In this document: positions 63,700 through 64,000 of the stretch, piece by piece
How positions within the stretch are numbered: position 1 is the first letter of the stretch
How the letters are laid out: every line of letters begins with the position of its first letter
Assembly (NCBI GenBank): GCA_002102555.1
Contig: MCFL01000093.1
Location: forward strand, 26,520 to 90,519
DNA: 64,000 nucleotides
Source of the DNA: Catenaria anguillulae PL171
Lineage: Eukaryota; Blastocladiomycota; Blastocladiomycetes; Blastocladiales; Catenariaceae
Reading direction: 5' to 3'
Program-made: the position numbers and the translations under genes
Notes under the pieces: generated by a model
What the model was told of the DNA's origin: nothing
Databases searched by the model: none
Seen by the model: the letters and a program-made list of their open reading frames with translations, nothing else

Positions 63700-64000
63700 A
63701 TGCCCAAAGCTCACGACCTCGACCTCGACCACGTCTTCGACACGGCTGCAAAAGCGCCTGCTCGGGACCTGCAAGACCTTGCCGCTTCGCCGCTCGAGTA
63801 CGTGTCAGCGGCGCCCGTCTCGGACGACAACTTGCTCGAGTGGCACGCCAACCTCGTGGGTCCCGCCGACTTGGCTGTGGCATCGCTGCGTAACGTTCCT
63901 GGCACATTGTCCTGCACTTTCCGCAAGACTACCAGCACGTCCGCCGACCGTGTGCTAAGTACGCCGATCGAGGGCCACCCGAATGTTGTGCGTGCACTCG
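63700..64000 (+). pseudogene. Ubiquitin-conjugating enzyme (E2) start, frame-broken, cut by window
   Basis: From ATG 63700 one frame reads DLQDLAASPLEYVSAAPVSD and NLLEWHANLVGPAD, the recognisable N-terminal part of a UBC fold (helix, then DDNL-x-W-x-A-x-L-x-GP). Immediately before it another frame reads STRLQKRLL, the expected E2 helix 1. Right after it a third frame reads WHIVLHFPQDYQHVRRP, the FP-x-DYP strand, and the first frame returns with VLSTPIEGHPNVV, equivalent to the HPN strand. So the protein is split over three frames within 300 bases. The active-site Cys would lie beyond the window. Either a relic or an assembly problem. Confidence 0.5.

Noticed and set aside
1..64000. CRISPR arrays, prokaryotic operons, rRNA genes, long terminal repeats
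   Set aside because: None seen. Direct repeats are only short tandem duplications and the 250-nt family; genes carry spliceosomal introns.

Overview
The window is nuclear DNA from a fungus. Most genes are broken by short GT-AG introns (mostly 70-115 nt). The gene set includes fungal markers: a Cet1-type metal-dependent RNA 5'-triphosphatase, a GPI-anchored chitin deacetylase, a mitochondrial N-acetylglutamate synthase of the Arg2 type, MET2 and a DUF7918 protein. It also holds UVSSA, CUL4 and an ABCA-type full transporter, which many ascomycete yeasts lack. My guess is an early-diverging, possibly zoosporic, lineage; that placement is an inference, while 'fungus' is well supported. Splice joins below were worked out by hand from frame continuity and GT..AG borders.

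Layout. 1-4.8 kb: the 3' part of a DUF7918 protein gene, MET2 (homoserine O-acetyltransferase) and a UVSSA homologue. 4.8-10.1 kb: a 5.3-kb stretch with no gene I can support. 10.1-16.6 kb: an OPT oligopeptide transporter (8 exons), a small frame-broken gene and a chitin deacetylase. 16.6-20.3 kb: coding-like debris, homopolymer tracts, two short tandem duplications and an F-box/beta-propeller gene. 20.3-26.3 kb: a 1904-residue ABCA-type transporter. 27.2-29.7 kb: decayed F-box/LRR-type sequence. 30.0-35.6 kb: four RNA-processing genes in a row: U1-70K, U2AF35, LSM1 and the capping-enzyme triphosphatase. 36-40.7 kb: a broken gene, a dispersed repeat and an orphan ORF. 40.7-46.1 kb: a universal stress protein, N-acetylglutamate synthase and an unrecognised gene whose exons I could not fully join. 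46.8-47.5 kb: two near-identical copies of a 250-nt repeat, a diverged inverted copy of which lies at 37.1 kb. 47.8-64 kb: a Ser/Pro/Gln-rich protein, a mitochondrial rhomboid protease, CUL4, GAR transformylase, a PIP5-kinase (MSS4 type), a frame-broken secreted Hsp20-like plus LEA-like gene, an unknown membrane-anchored protein and the start of a frame-broken ubiquitin-conjugating (E2) gene.

How genes relate. The 30-36 kb block covers capping, 5' and 3' splice-site recognition and decapping-linked decay, with U1-70K and U2AF35 transcribed divergently from one 322-bp interval. UVSSA and CUL4 belong to the same transcription-coupled repair pathway in animals but lie about 47 kb apart. The rest is ordinary metabolism, transport and signalling with no operon-like logic.

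At least five loci (about 27.2-29.7, 36.0-36.9, 45.5-46.1, 59.9-61.9 and 63.7-64 kb) show good protein sequence that jumps between frames with no room for introns. Either this strain carries many decaying genes or the assembly has clustered indels. Intact long genes lie between them.
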